Under the pieces are notes generated by a model, which did not search any database, had not been told where the DNA came from, and saw only the letters and a list, made by a program, of their open reading frames with translations. A stretch of 64,000 nucleotides of DNA from Methylomarinum sp. Ch1-1. GTDB lineage: Bacteria > Pseudomonadota > Gammaproteobacteria > Methylococcales > Methylomonadaceae. A program made the translations under genes and the position numbers. Every line of letters begins with the position of its first letter. Within the stretch, counting starts at the first letter, position 1. The stretch spans positions 2,754,501 to 2,818,500 of the forward strand of contig NZ_CP157743.1 of NCBI RefSeq assembly GCF_030717995.2. The letters are read 5' to 3'. Of the stretch, positions 63,988 through 64,000 are shown in pieces.

Positions 63988-64000
63988 CCTTGCGGTCGAG

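Noticed and set aside
1-64000. tRNA, rRNA or riboswitch genes
   Set aside because: I looked for cloverleaf T-loops and known leader motifs in the intergenic regions and saw none, but short RNAs could be missed by eye.

Overview
The window looks like a gammaproteobacterial chromosome, probably from a type I methanotroph or close relative (Methylococcales). This is inferred from the mix of AcnB, a proteobacterial SdhE, an NAD-dependent formate dehydrogenase, a phosphoketolase, two isocitrate dehydrogenases, a bacterial V-type ATPase and many dispersed palindromic repeats. No methane monooxygenase or methanol dehydrogenase gene is in the window, so the placement is tentative. No rRNA, tRNA or CRISPR array was seen.

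Layout. 1-4.7 kb: an FtsX-type ABC permease (cut by the window edge) with its ATPase, then a one-piece ABC exporter. 5.0-7.9 kb: a two-gene unit (B12-binding radical SAM protein plus a hot-dog-fold protein) bracketed by inverted copies of a dispersed repeat. 8.6-10.8 kb: a membrane protein fused to a spermidine-synthase-like domain. 10.9-16.5 kb: a five-gene, translationally coupled operon with a large TPR protein, a J-domain protein whose HPD motif reads PPD, a GrpE, a short Hsp70 and a zinc-ribbon protein. 17.2-23.0 kb: a complete RND efflux system. 23.0-26.5 kb: a truncated redoxin gene and a ba3-type oxidase operon (small subunit, CuA subunit, subunit I, dihaem cytochrome c). 27-29.6 kb: a YdcF/ElyC-type protein, a membrane-anchored protein with a predicted N-terminal histidine, and an LpqC-like esterase. 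29.6-31.1 kb: a tandem array of about 200 bp units.

31.1-50.8 kb is a central-carbon region: gltA, a GlcG-like gene, an SDHAF4-like gene, sdhCDAB-sdhE, phosphoketolase, cyanase, NAD-formate dehydrogenase, a LysR regulator, NADP-icd, NAD-isocitrate dehydrogenase, acnB and zapE. Together these give citrate to 2-oxoglutarate plus succinate oxidation, with a phosphoketolase route to acetyl phosphate. 51.3-58.7 kb is a seven-gene V-type ATPase operon in the order B-D-I-K-E-DUF2764-A, a circular permutation of the order I recall for Chlamydia-type operons.

58.7-64 kb is accessory DNA of lower G+C: a DUF4160/DUF2442 pair, a frameshifted GIY-YIG/DUF4357 gene and two unknown genes. Several of these end directly at imperfect palindromes that look like integron attC sites. 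An IS4-type element with 18 bp inverted repeats and an 11 bp target duplication, and an IS200-like element, have entered this region.

A second theme is miniature repeats. One family (ends GTAACTATTCAG) has three copies, each with a perfect 8 bp target duplication. A second (ends CAGCAATTCCCA) has 9 bp duplications. A third has a 9 bp duplication and contains a nested copy of the second. One insertion replaced a stop codon without changing the protein; another is associated with truncation of a redoxin gene.
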